NCBI RefSeq assembly: GCF_002305895.1 | Contig: NZ_CP022203.1 | Location: 6,110,001-6,174,000, forward strand | Source of the DNA: Corallococcus macrosporus DSM 14697 | GTDB lineage: Bacteria > Myxococcota > Myxococcia > Myxococcales > Myxococcaceae | Direction of reading: 5' to 3' | Length of the DNA: 64,000 nt | Part shown: positions 1-8,004 of the stretch, piece by piece | Layout: each line of letters opens with the position of its first letter | Numbering within the stretch: the stretch's first letter is position 1 | The notes under the pieces: model-generated | Databases searched by the model: none | Seen by the model: the letters and a program-made list of their open reading frames with translations, nothing else | What the model was told of the DNA's origin: nothing | Translations under genes and position numbers: made by a program

Positions 1-616
1 ACACCAACGCCAGTTTCAGATGGCCCCTCAACGCGTACGCGGCAACGCTCGCGGCGCCCGTGACGCCAATCATCAGGTTGCTCGTCGCGCTCGCCACCTT
101 GAACGGCACGTGCATGCCGTACGTCATCAGCGGCACCTTGAGCGGCCCCCCGCCCACCCCCAACAGCGAGGACAGGCCACCGGCCACGAAGGAGCCGGAG
201 ATGCCCAGCGGGTAGTTGGTGGGCGTGTAGTCATCGAGCGCGGCGGGCTCCTGCTGGGGCGAACGCACGAGCAGCATCTGCAGCGCCACGTAGAGCGTGA
301 AGAGCCCGAACACCACCGCCACCATCGCCGGCGCCACCAGGGCCGCCACCAGGCCGCCGGCGATGGCGCCCAGCACCGTCGCCAGCTCCAGCGACAGCCC
401 CAGGCGGATGTCGCTCAGGTGCTTGTGCACGTAACCCGCGGCGGCGGAGCACGAGCTGGCCACCACGCACATCAGGCTCGCCGGAATCGCCTCCTCCAGC
501 GGGATGTCGAACCCCAGCACCAGCGCGGGAACCAGCACGATTCCGCCACCAATGCCGAGCATCGCGCCCAGCGTTCCCGCGAGCGCGCCCACCGCGATGA
601 GGAGTAGCAGCGTCAT
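1..616 (-). CDS. TauE/SafE family sulfite/anion exporter (partial, 3' end outside window)
   Basis: Inner-membrane permease of the TauE/SafE family, which exports sulfite, sulfoacetate or related anions. About 205 N-terminal residues are visible; the stop lies beyond the left edge. The start ATG is at 616. The protein opens with a hydrophobic segment carrying the glycine-rich motif GAMLGIGGGIVLVP, and a second copy of this motif (SLLGVGGGPLKVPLM) occurs about 150 residues later. This internal duplication is the family signature. Hydrophobic stretches alternate with short loops throughout. The substrate cannot be read from the sequence. Confidence 0.85.
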   Translation of the reverse strand, partial: MTLLLLIAVGALAGTLGAMLGIGGGIVLVPALVLGFDIPLEEAIPASLMCVVASSCSAAAGYVHKHLSDIRLGLSLELATVLGAIAGGLVAALVAPAMVAVVFGLFTLYVALQMLLVRSPQQEPAALDDYTPTNYPLGISGSFVAGGLSSLLGVGGGPLKVPLMTYGMHVPFKVASATSNLMIGVTGAASVAAYALRGHLKLALV

Positions 617-706
617 TCCTTTTCGAGGATAGGAGCGGATTGACGCTTCGGACAGCGGCATTCCCGGAGAGGGGCCAGGCTCGCCAGGACGCCTGCTCTG
701 CGGGTG

Positions 707-1600
707 TCAGGCCGCCCGCGCGCCCAGCGTTCCTTCGGGGAAGGACTCCAGGAAGCGGGCGCGCGTCCGGGGCGTGAAGGTGCCCCTCGCCATGTAGCCG
801 TGCAACCGGCGCAGCACGCCGCGCGCCGTCTCCAGCGCGCCCTCCACCTCCGCCGCGAAGTCGAAGGTGTCGTTGCGGTACAGCTCCTGGAACGACAGCC
901 GCGCGTAGGCGGGCAGCGCGCGCGCGCGGCCCACGGGGCTTGAAAGGAAGAGGCCGGAGACGTACAGGCCGCGCACCCAGCCATCCACCTCCGGTTTGCC
1001 AGGCGCCTGGCCCACCCGCTCCTGGGAGGACAAACGGACCAGCTCGTAGAGCCCGCCGCCAATGCCCCGCCAAGGGAAGCCCGGGCTCTTCACCACCTGA
1101 CACTTCTCCCGCAGCCGCGGCGTGCCGAGCAGCTCCATGCCGTGCAGCTCGCGCAGGTAGAAGAGCGTCTGCGCCCATTCGATGTCGCGGTGCGCCTCCA
1201 ACGCGCGCTCGCCGCGGCGGCGGTGGCGCACCACCAGCCTGTCCACCACCGGATACAGCCGCCGGTCCAGGCACAGGTGCGTGAAGTAGCCCGCGAGCAC
1301 CGCGAGGCCCGGCTCGGTGCCCACCAGCGCCCCGGAGGCCACCAGCTCCGCCATCTTCAGGCCGAAGCCCACGGGGGCGCGCTCGTGGTAGAGCCGGGCG
1401 AAGTGCGGCATCTCCCGCTCCGGCAGGAAGGCGGCGAGCCCCCCGCGGAGGCCTTCGCACAGCGGCAGGTCCGGCAGCGCCGCGCCGAAGCGCGCATAGG
1501 GCAGGTCTTCCGACAACGCACGCACCCAATCCGCCGGCAGCTCACCCGGGTTGGCGGCCATCCGTTCAATGGCGGTCAGATGCATCAGCAGCGTGGGCAT
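707..1600 (-). CDS. zinc-dependent phospholipase C-like / conserved hypothetical protein
   Basis: A 297-residue soluble protein. It begins MPTLLMHL and has a pattern of His/Asp residues (an early H, then FGAALPDLPLC, PHFARLYHE, AGYFTHLCLDRRLYPVVD, EAHRDIEW) that resembles the metal-binding layout of the zinc-dependent phospholipase C / HD-like helical family. The substrate is unknown. ATG 1600 is preferred over the TTG at 1609 because GAGGGGA lies just in front of it. It is divergent from pepA and follows the TauE gene's strand. The family assignment comes from motif layout only. Confidence 0.6.
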   Translation of the reverse strand: MPTLLMHLTAIERMAANPGELPADWVRALSEDLPYARFGAALPDLPLCEGLRGGLAAFLPEREMPHFARLYHERAPVGFGLKMAELVASGALVGTEPGLAVLAGYFTHLCLDRRLYPVVDRLVVRHRRRGERALEAHRDIEWAQTLFYLRELHGMELLGTPRLREKCQVVKSPGFPWRGIGGGLYELVRLSSQERVGQAPGKPEVDGWVRGLYVSGLFLSSPVGRARALPAYARLSFQELYRNDTFDFAAEVEGALETARGVLRRLHGYMARGTFTPRTRARFLESFPEGTLGARAA

Positions 1601-1665
1601 TCCCCTCAACTGCTACCCAGTGCAACGAAGCAATGCAATGCTCGAATGAAATCCAACGCTTTGCG

Positions 1666-1686
1666 TGTAACAGGGCGGGCGTTACA
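1666..1686. promoter_or_regulatory. small inverted repeat upstream of pepA
   Basis: TGTAAC and GTTACA form a perfect 6-bp inverted repeat with a 9-bp spacer, about 60 bp upstream of the pepA start. It may be an operator or part of the promoter region, but it is short and could be chance. Confidence 0.25.
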
Positions 1687-1742
1687 GTCCGCGCCCTTTC
1701 CGCAGCCCCTGCCCCTTCCAACGTCCAGGAGTTTCACGGCCC

Positions 1743-3341
1743 ATGAACTTCAGCTTCGTCTCCGGCGATGCCACGCGCACGAGCGGCGACCTGCTCGTCA
1801 TCCCCCTCTTCGAGGGTGAGCTGGGGGACAGCGCCCCGTCCTCCCTCTCCGCGGCGGATGGCGCCCTGGAAGGCCGCCTGCGCGGCGCCGCCACCCAGGA
1901 GGGCTTCAAGGGACGCGCGGACCAGAGCCTGGTGATGCACACGCTGGGGCGCACCGCGTCCGAGCGCGTCCTGCTGCTGGGCCTGGGCAGCCGCGCCCGC
2001 TTCCACCCGGAGGTGCTGCGCCTGGCCGCGGGCCGCGCGGCGAAGACGGCGCAGCGGCTGAAGGCGACCTCGGTGGCGTTCGCCCTGCCGGCCACGGAGT
2101 CCGCGGCGGACGCGGTGCGCGCCGTGGTGGAGGGCGTGGCGCTGGGCGTCTACCGCTTCGACAAGTACAAGTCCTCCGCGCGCGAGGAGAAGAAGAGCGC
2201 CGCGAAGCCAGGCAAGGTGTCCCTGGTGCTGCCCGAGGGCACGGAGCGCTCGCGCGAGCTGGAGGCCGCGCTGACGCTGGCGCAGCGCGTCGCGGAGGCC
2301 ACCAACTGGGCCCGGGACCTGGTCAACGAGCCGCCCAACGCGGTGACGCCCACGGTGCTGGCCGACGCCGCCCGTCAGGCCGCGAAGGAAGGCGGGCTGA
2401 AGGTCACCATCGGCAACCGCCGCGACATCGAGAAGCTCGACATGGGCATGTTCCTGGGCGTCGCCCGGGGCAGCACCGAGGAGCCCCGCCTCATCCACCT
2501 GGAGTACACGCCGAAGAATGCGAAGGACGCCCGGCGCGCGCCGCTGGCGCTGGTGGGCAAGGCCATCACCTTCGACTCCGGCGGCCTGTCGCTCAAGCCC
2601 ACCGACGGCATGGTGGACATGAAGACGGACATGGCGGGCTCGGCCGCGGTGCTGGGCGCCATGAAGGTCATCGCGGCCCTCAAGCCGCCCTTCCCCGTGC
2701 ACGCCTTCATCGGCGCGTGTGAGAACATGCCCGCCGGCAACGCCTACAAGCCGGGTGACATCCTCACCTCGCGCCTGGGCAAGACGGTGGAGATCACCAA
2801 CACGGACGCGGAAGGCCGCCTGGTGCTGGGCGACATCCTGACGTGGGCCACCGAGCACAAGCCCGCCGCCATCATCGACCTGGCCACGCTCACCGGCGCC
2901 TGCGTCGTCGCGCTGGGCAACTACATCGTCGGCGCCTTCGGCGAGCACGACGAGACGGTGGCGCAGGTGCTCCAGGCCGCGCGCGCCGCGGGCGAGGAGA
3001 TGTGGCGCATGCCCGTCAGCGACCTGCAGAAGGACGCGCTGCGCTCCGAGGTCGCCGACATGAAGAACTCCGGCGAGCGCTGGGGTGGCTCCATCAACGC
3101 CGCCCTCTTCCTCCGCGAGTTCGTGGGCGAGACGCCGTGGGTCCACCTGGACATCGCGGGCCCGTCCAACAGCCCCAAGGAGCGCGGCTACCTGAGCAAG
3201 GGCGGCACCGGCGTGGGCGTGCGCACCCTGGTGGAGTGGGTGCGGCTGCGCTCGCAGGCCCCGGAGACGGCGCCCGCCGCTGAAGAGGCGCCCGCGGCCA
3301 AGGCGCCCAAGGCGAAGCCGGCCCGCAAGCGCGCGAAGTAG
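1743..3341 (+). CDS. pepA: leucyl aminopeptidase (M17 family, PepA)
   Basis: Cytosolic dimetal aminopeptidase that removes N-terminal residues from peptides. The protein is 532 residues. The N-terminal macro-like domain is followed by the catalytic domain. The metal and catalytic residues are all present: K273 and D278 in GKAITFDSGG, K285, D296 in KTDMAG, and D355, E357 and R359 in the signature NTDAEGRL. The start ATG 1743 follows AGGAG. The last 40 residues are an Ala/Lys-rich tail (EEAPAAKAPKAKPARKRAK) not needed by the family and probably disordered. E. coli PepA is about 503 residues, so the length fits. Confidence 0.96.
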   Translation: MNFSFVSGDATRTSGDLLVIPLFEGELGDSAPSSLSAADGALEGRLRGAATQEGFKGRADQSLVMHTLGRTASERVLLLGLGSRARFHPEVLRLAAGRAAKTAQRLKATSVAFALPATESAADAVRAVVEGVALGVYRFDKYKSSAREEKKSAAKPGKVSLVLPEGTERSRELEAALTLAQRVAEATNWARDLVNEPPNAVTPTVLADAARQAAKEGGLKVTIGNRRDIEKLDMGMFLGVARGSTEEPRLIHLEYTPKNAKDARRAPLALVGKAITFDSGGLSLKPTDGMVDMKTDMAGSAAVLGAMKVIAALKPPFPVHAFIGACENMPAGNAYKPGDILTSRLGKTVEITNTDAEGRLVLGDILTWATEHKPAAIIDLATLTGACVVALGNYIVGAFGEHDETVAQVLQAARAAGEEMWRMPVSDLQKDALRSEVADMKNSGERWGGSINAALFLREFVGETPWVHLDIAGPSNSPKERGYLSKGGTGVGVRTLVEWVRLRSQAPETAPAAEEAPAAKAPKAKPARKRAK

Positions 3342-3389
3342 GGACGGTGGACCGACGAGGGCGTCCGTGAGAGCGGCGCCCTCGCGTCA

Positions 3390-3560
3390 ACGAGGAGGCC
3401 GCCGCCACGCCCTCACCATGGCGCGGCCCACCGGGACGGGCGCCCCTGAACGAAGCGCCCTTTCATCTACACCCAGGCAGCCGCCACGCCGTCGCCATGG
3501 CTCGGCCCACCGCTGAGAGTACGCCTCAACGCTGAGGCAGCCGCCACGCCGTCGCCGGCC
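3390..3560 (-). repeat. three degenerate direct copies of the lipoprotein gene's 3' end
   Basis: The motif that encodes the lipoprotein C-terminus (GCGACGGCGTGGCGGCTGCC on the minus strand, 3536-3556) recurs almost unchanged exactly 60 bp downstream (around 3476-3496). It appears again, more diverged, near 3397-3418. The flanking GGTGGGCCGNGCCATGG is shared by the two downstream copies. Only the first copy is in the gene's reading frame; the others follow its stop. Confidence 0.7.
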
Positions 3561-4134
3561 CCGCCAGCGGGCGCACGCCCTGGATGAGCGCATCCACGCT
3601 CCGGGGCACGTCCTCGGCCGCCTGCGCCGGCCAGGTGGCCAGCATCATCAACACCCGCCCGGGGATGCCCTCACGCACGGCCACCTTGCCGTGCACGCCG
3701 TCCCCCACCTGGAAGTCAAAGCCCACCGCGGTGTCCGACAGCGGGATGGGCGCCGGGTCCGAGGTGGTGAAGCCCGGGTGCTGGCGAAGCCCTTCCGTGA
3801 GCCGCTCCGCGAACTGCGTGGGAGACGCCACCGCGGGAGCCACCTGCAACACCACCTGCGCCCCGGAGACGGCGTGGCGGAGGATGACGGGAATCGCGAG
3901 CCCCTCTGGCGTGCGCTCGTTCGTCTCGTCCAACTGCCAGTCCGCCGTGGGCCGGATGATTTCGAAGCCCAGGTCCTCGTCCACGTAGCGGCGGGTGGTG
4001 GAGCGGCTCTCCGCGCTGGAGTCCTCCACCGCTGGACTGGAGCCCGAGCCGCCGGTGCCCTCGTCCTGCACCGCCTGGCGCGAGCCACTGCAGGCCGTCG
4101 TCAACGCCAGGAGTCCCCACACCCAGTTCCGCAT
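3526..4134 (-). CDS. lipoprotein of unknown function
   Basis: A 202-residue predicted lipoprotein. The N-terminus MRNWVWGLLALTTACS is a short signal peptide ending in a lipobox (LTTAC), followed by a Ser/Gly/Glu-rich linker. The mature domain (YVDEDLGFEIIRPTADW... onward) resembles PsbP/DUF1795-like domains of secreted lipoproteins, but this is weak. An alternative start lies three codons upstream at 4143. The 3' end, including the stop codon, has two degraded duplicates immediately downstream (see findings). It is preceded on the same strand by a DUF4388 gene and is convergent with pepA. Confidence 0.75.
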   Translation of the reverse strand: MRNWVWGLLALTTACSGSRQAVQDEGTGGSGSSPAVEDSSAESRSTTRRYVDEDLGFEIIRPTADWQLDETNERTPEGLAIPVILRHAVSGAQVVLQVAPAVASPTQFAERLTEGLRQHPGFTTSDPAPIPLSDTAVGFDFQVGDGVHGKVAVREGIPGRVLMMLATWPAQAAEDVPRSVDALIQGVRPLAGPATAWRLPQR

Positions 4135-4196
4135 CGCGACCATGCCCGCTCCCCGCCCCCAACGCAGTGACGGCGAACGTGGGCACGGGCGGAGCG

Positions 4197-5432
4197 CTAG
4201 GCCAGTCCTCCCTGGAGGGTGCGGTAGGTGTTGGACAGCCGCTCGGCGACCTCGGGAGGGAGGACGTTGCGCGCTGAAAACAACGCGTAGGACACGAAGG
4301 CGTCCAGGGCCTCCAACGTGAGGGCCCGGCCCACGGCCTCGCCGCCCGTGGAGAGGTTGGCGCGCAGCCGCGCCACGTCCACGCGCCCGTCCGCGCCCAG
4401 CGTCACGCCGGCGTACGCGTCCTCCAGCCCCTGCGGCGGCGCGTCCAGGAAGCCGCGCAGCAGGTCCGTGTCCCTGCCGGCGTCGCGCAGTGAGCGGTGC
4501 ACCAGGGACAACAGCAGGTTGTAGCGCTCCTCGGCGGACAGCAGCTCCCAGGCCATGCCCTCCACCGCGGGCGTCTGCGCCGGAGGCGGCTCCGCGGGTT
4601 GCACCGTGACATTGCCGCCCCGGACGGCCTCCTCCAGCCACGTGTAGAAGGCGTGCGGGCCCCCTTCATAGGCCGCGCGCAGGCTGCCCAGCGACAGCCC
4701 GTCCGCCAGCCTGGCGAACAGGCGCTCCTCGCCGGGCAGCGGCCCCTCGGGCCCCAGCGTCACGCGCATGCCGTCCGGGAAGCGGCGGCGGAGGCGGGCC
4801 ACCACCTCCGAGCGCTTGATGCCGGTGAGGACGAGGTCCCGGGTGCGCTCCGGCAGCTTCACCACGTCCGCCATGGGCGCGGGGCCCTCGACGAACATGA
4901 AGCTGGCCTCCTCCAGCTCGAAGAGGCTGAGCACCACCTCGCGCACCACGTACGTCATGGCGCTGTAGAGGTTCGCCTCGGAGACGAGCCCCTCGGACGT
5001 CAGCACCTGACCGATGCGCCGCGACGGCGTCACGCGCGACAGCGCCTGGGTGAGCTGCACCTGCGTCAGGAGGCCCAGGCGGAGCAGCGCCGAGCCCAGC
5101 CGCTCCCAGCGCTCGGTGGAGGTGGCGAACACCACCTGCCCGTCACGGAAGGACACCGTGCGGCGGCCGGTGGCGTGCTGCACGGCCAGGAGCCCGCTGC
5201 GGATGCCCGACAGGACGTTGGCGAAGACCTCCTCCATCGACAGGGTGCGCAGGCTGCCGGCCAGGAAGCCGGCGGCGCCTTGCGACTCCGGGAGGAGCAC
5301 CATCCCCTCCGGCCCGTTGAACCAGGCCTGGAGGGGACGGGAGGGGGACAAGCCCTGGGTGAGCGGCAGCTCCAGCTCGAGCGTCGCCGCCTCACCCGCG
5401 AGGCGGGGCGTGGCCTTGGGTCGTGTCGCCAC
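4197..5432 (-). CDS. DUF4388-type (PatA-like N-terminal) regulatory protein
   Basis: A 411-residue cytosolic protein. Residues about 60-210 carry the DUF4388 pattern (GSLRTLSMEEVFANVL, then GRRTVSFRDGQVVFA, then GQVLTSEGLVSE), seen in many myxobacterial two-component and gliding-related proteins. The C-terminal half is alpha-helical and unassigned. The start is GTG 5432. It lies 26 bp downstream of the DsbA-like lipoprotein gene on the same strand, so co-transcription is likely. The role is unknown; DUF4388 proteins are usually signalling adaptors. Confidence 0.7.
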   Translation of the reverse strand: MATRPKATPRLAGEAATLELELPLTQGLSPSRPLQAWFNGPEGMVLLPESQGAAGFLAGSLRTLSMEEVFANVLSGIRSGLLAVQHATGRRTVSFRDGQVVFATSTERWERLGSALLRLGLLTQVQLTQALSRVTPSRRIGQVLTSEGLVSEANLYSAMTYVVREVVLSLFELEEASFMFVEGPAPMADVVKLPERTRDLVLTGIKRSEVVARLRRRFPDGMRVTLGPEGPLPGEERLFARLADGLSLGSLRAAYEGGPHAFYTWLEEAVRGGNVTVQPAEPPPAQTPAVEGMAWELLSAEERYNLLLSLVHRSLRDAGRDTDLLRGFLDAPPQGLEDAYAGVTLGADGRVDVARLRANLSTGGEAVGRALTLEALDAFVSYALFSARNVLPPEVAERLSNTYRTLQGGLA

Positions 5433-5458
5433 TGCCCACCTCGTCCGACTGCCGGGGA

Positions 5459-6544
5459 CTACTTCTTCGGCGCGTTCAGCTCCGCGTCGATGATGCTCTT
5501 GAACTCCTCGAAGGGCTGCGCGCCGGACAGCAGGATGCCGTTGATGAAGAAGGCCGGGGTGCCGGACACGCCCGCCTGCTTGCCCTCGGCCAGGTCCTTC
5601 TGGACGACGGCGGCCTTCTCACCCGAGTCCAGGCAGGTGTTGAACTTCGCCGTGTCGAGCTGCAGGTCGGCGGCGTGCTTCTTCAGCGCGTCCACGCCCA
5701 GCGCCTGCTGGTTGGCGAAGAGCAGGTCGTGCATCTCCCAGAACTTGCCCTGGTCCCCCGCGCACAGCGCGGCCTCGGAGGCCTTCGGCGCCTCCTTGTG
5801 GAAGTCCAGCGGGAAGTGGCGGAACACGATGCGGACCTTGTCGCCGTACTCCTGCTGCACCTGCGCCAGCGCCGGGTTGGCGCGGCTGCAGAACGGGCAC
5901 TGGAAGTCGCTGAACTCGACGATGGTGACGGGCGCGCCCTCCGGGCCACCCTTGGCGGCGCCCGTGGCGGCCACCTGCTTGCGCACGGCGGGCGGGCGCG
6001 GCGGCTCGGGCAGCGTCAGCTTGACGTTGGCGGCCTTGCGCAGCTCCTCGAAGAGGGCCTGCGCGCGCTCCTGCTTCGGCTGCTGCGTCAGGAACTCCAC
6101 GATCTGCGGCTTCATCTGCTCGAAGGTGGAGCCCTCGGGGAGCTGGCCGGCGGCGCCGTCGTAGACCTCCTTGATGCGCTCCTCGGTCGGCGGCGGAACC
6201 TTGTCGTCAATCTCCGCCTTGAGGTACGCCTCCTGGGAGAGGCCCCGCTTCTTGGCCTCGGCGTCGACGAGCTTCTCCGTCACCATGCCGTCCAGGCCGC
6301 GCTTCAGGAGCTGCGACTTCTGCTTCTCCAGGTTGGCCAGCGGCTCCTGGAGGCGCTCGTTGAGCTCCTTGTACGTAATCTTCTGACCGTCGCCGAACGT
6401 CGCGACGACGGTGTCGGGCGCGGGCTCACCCCCGGCCTGCTGCGCCGTAGGGGCGGTGGCCGGCGCCTTCTCCTTGTTGCAGCCGGCGGTGAAGGTGGCC
6501 GCCAGGAGCGCGGCGAGGATGACGCGGGTGGGACGGTTGAGCAT
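5459..6544 (-). CDS. SurA-like/DsbA-family thioredoxin-fold lipoprotein
   Basis: A 361-residue exported lipoprotein. The signal peptide ends LAATFTAGC (lipobox TAGC). Residues about 45-170 resemble the helical N-terminal part of peptidyl-prolyl isomerase/SurA chaperones. Residues about 195-361 are a DsbA-type thioredoxin fold with the redox motif FQCPFC and the cis-proline loop VSGTPAFFING. It is predicted to act in periplasmic disulfide chemistry or protein folding, tethered to a membrane. It lies between lpxC and the DUF4388 gene on one strand. Confidence 0.85.
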   Translation of the reverse strand: MLNRPTRVILAALLAATFTAGCNKEKAPATAPTAQQAGGEPAPDTVVATFGDGQKITYKELNERLQEPLANLEKQKSQLLKRGLDGMVTEKLVDAEAKKRGLSQEAYLKAEIDDKVPPPTEERIKEVYDGAAGQLPEGSTFEQMKPQIVEFLTQQPKQERAQALFEELRKAANVKLTLPEPPRPPAVRKQVAATGAAKGGPEGAPVTIVEFSDFQCPFCSRANPALAQVQQEYGDKVRIVFRHFPLDFHKEAPKASEAALCAGDQGKFWEMHDLLFANQQALGVDALKKHAADLQLDTAKFNTCLDSGEKAAVVQKDLAEGKQAGVSGTPAFFINGILLSGAQPFEEFKSIIDAELNAPKK

Positions 6545-6591
6545 AGCCCGCCCACTTAGCCGAGCCTTCCCGGGCCTGCAAGTTAATGCCG

Positions 6592-7536
6592 TCAGGCGAC
6601 CAGCGGCTCGAAGTCCAGTGCGCCCGCGAGTCCAGAGAAGCCCAATCCCATGCCCTCCAGCTCACGGCGGCGGGCCGGGACGATGTCGTAGCAGCTCGGG
6701 TCGGACATCACCTTGCGCACCAGCTTGTGGTTGAGCGCGTGGCCCGTCTTGTACGCCGTCATGTGGCCGATGACGGGCCGGCCGAACAGCGACACGTCGC
6801 CGATGGCGTCCAGGATCTTGTGGCGCACGAACTCGTCCGGGAAGCGCAGCCCGTCCGGGTTGAGGATGGAGACCTCGTCCACGACGATGGCGTTCTCCAG
6901 CGAGCCGCCCCGCGCCAGGCCCAGCTGCTTCAGCTTCTCCACGTCCCGCAGGAAGCCGAAGGTGCGCGCCCGGGAAATCTCCCGCGCGAAGTCGCGGTCA
7001 CCGAAGTCCAGGTCGAAGGACTGACCCTGGATGACGGGGTGCTCGAAGTCGATGGTGCAGCTGATGCGGAAGTGGCGCGCCGGCGTGAGCGAGGCCTGCT
7101 TGTCGCCATCCACCACCGACACCGCCTTGCGGATGACGAGCAGCTCCTTGGGCGCCTCCTGCTCCCGCACGCCCGCGCTCTGGATGAGGGCCGCGAAGGG
7201 CGCCGCGCTGCCGTCCATGATGGGGACCTCCGGACCGTCCAGCTCCACCCGGAGGTTGTCGATGCCCATGCCGGCCAGCGCCGCCATCAGGTGCTCCACC
7301 GTCCCCACCCGGACCCCGTCACGCCCCAGCGTGGTGGCCAGCGACGTGTCCACCACGTACTCCGCCAGCGCCGGGATGCTCACCGGCCGGGCGAGGTCCG
7401 TGCGCACGAAGACGATGCCGTGACCCGGGGGCGCCGGGCGCAGGGTGAGCGTCACCCGGGCACCCGAGTGGAGGCCCACGCCCTGCAGGGAGGCGATCTT
7501 CGAGAGGGTGCGCTGGTTGTAGGAGGACGGTCGCAT
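6592..7536 (-). CDS. lpxC: UDP-3-O-acyl-N-acetylglucosamine deacetylase
   Basis: Zinc deacetylase that commits UDP-acyl-GlcNAc to lipid A synthesis. The protein is 314 residues (E. coli 305). Zinc and catalytic residues match the family: H82 in VEHLMAAL, H239 and D243 in VRHKILDAIGD, and H266 in GHALNH. The open frame extends further upstream, but the conserved N-terminus (MRPSSYNQRTL, QGVGLHSG) fixes ATG 7536. The 5' leader has two overlapping hairpins. It is probably transcribed with the DsbA-like gene 47 bp downstream. Confidence 0.96.
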   Translation of the reverse strand: MRPSSYNQRTLSKIASLQGVGLHSGARVTLTLRPAPPGHGIVFVRTDLARPVSIPALAEYVVDTSLATTLGRDGVRVGTVEHLMAALAGMGIDNLRVELDGPEVPIMDGSAAPFAALIQSAGVREQEAPKELLVIRKAVSVVDGDKQASLTPARHFRISCTIDFEHPVIQGQSFDLDFGDRDFAREISRARTFGFLRDVEKLKQLGLARGGSLENAIVVDEVSILNPDGLRFPDEFVRHKILDAIGDVSLFGRPVIGHMTAYKTGHALNHKLVRKVMSDPSCYDIVPARRRELEGMGLGFSGLAGALDFEPLVA

Positions 7537-8004
7537 TGTGGGTGTCGCCTCGTGGCTTCTCGGTGCTGCGGAGCTTCCGCTCCGGCCCCGCCGGAGGGGC
7601 TGGAAACGTTCATCAGTAGTCTGATGTGACGCGCGAATCGAGCAATCAGCATGCCACTTCCGCGTGACATGCCATGCAGCGCCCTGGGGCTCCAAACCTG
7701 CTTCAACCCCTTGGAGTTGCTTGGCTTTTTCGTGCGTCTCGCGAGGCACCGGTTCCGGCCTGGCGCCCCTCCCCCCGTGGCGGATTGCTGATTCCCTCCT
7801 GAACCGCGACACCGATGTCCGGGATTTGTCATCCCCGTCCCTGGCATCCCCCTCGCCCGCCCCTCCCCGTCAACCCGTGTCTTCCATGCAACACGGGCGC
7901 GTCCATAGCGCAAGGAACTCAACGAAGCAAACACCCCCCGTGACAATGCCCCTCACCCGGGGGCCGTCATGCGGGGCTGCCAGTAGCGCCACGACGGGGC
8001 TGTA
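7537..8004 (-). other. lpxC upstream region with overlapping hairpins
   Basis: A 468-bp stretch with no convincing gene. Near lpxC, two stem-loops share bases and cannot form together: GGAGC-GGAA-GCTCC (7570-7583) and CTCCGGC-GGG-GCCGGAG (7580-7596), read on the minus strand. A third, CATCAG-ACTA-CTGATG, lies at 7611-7626. No clear sigma70 hexamers were found. Confidence 0.4.
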
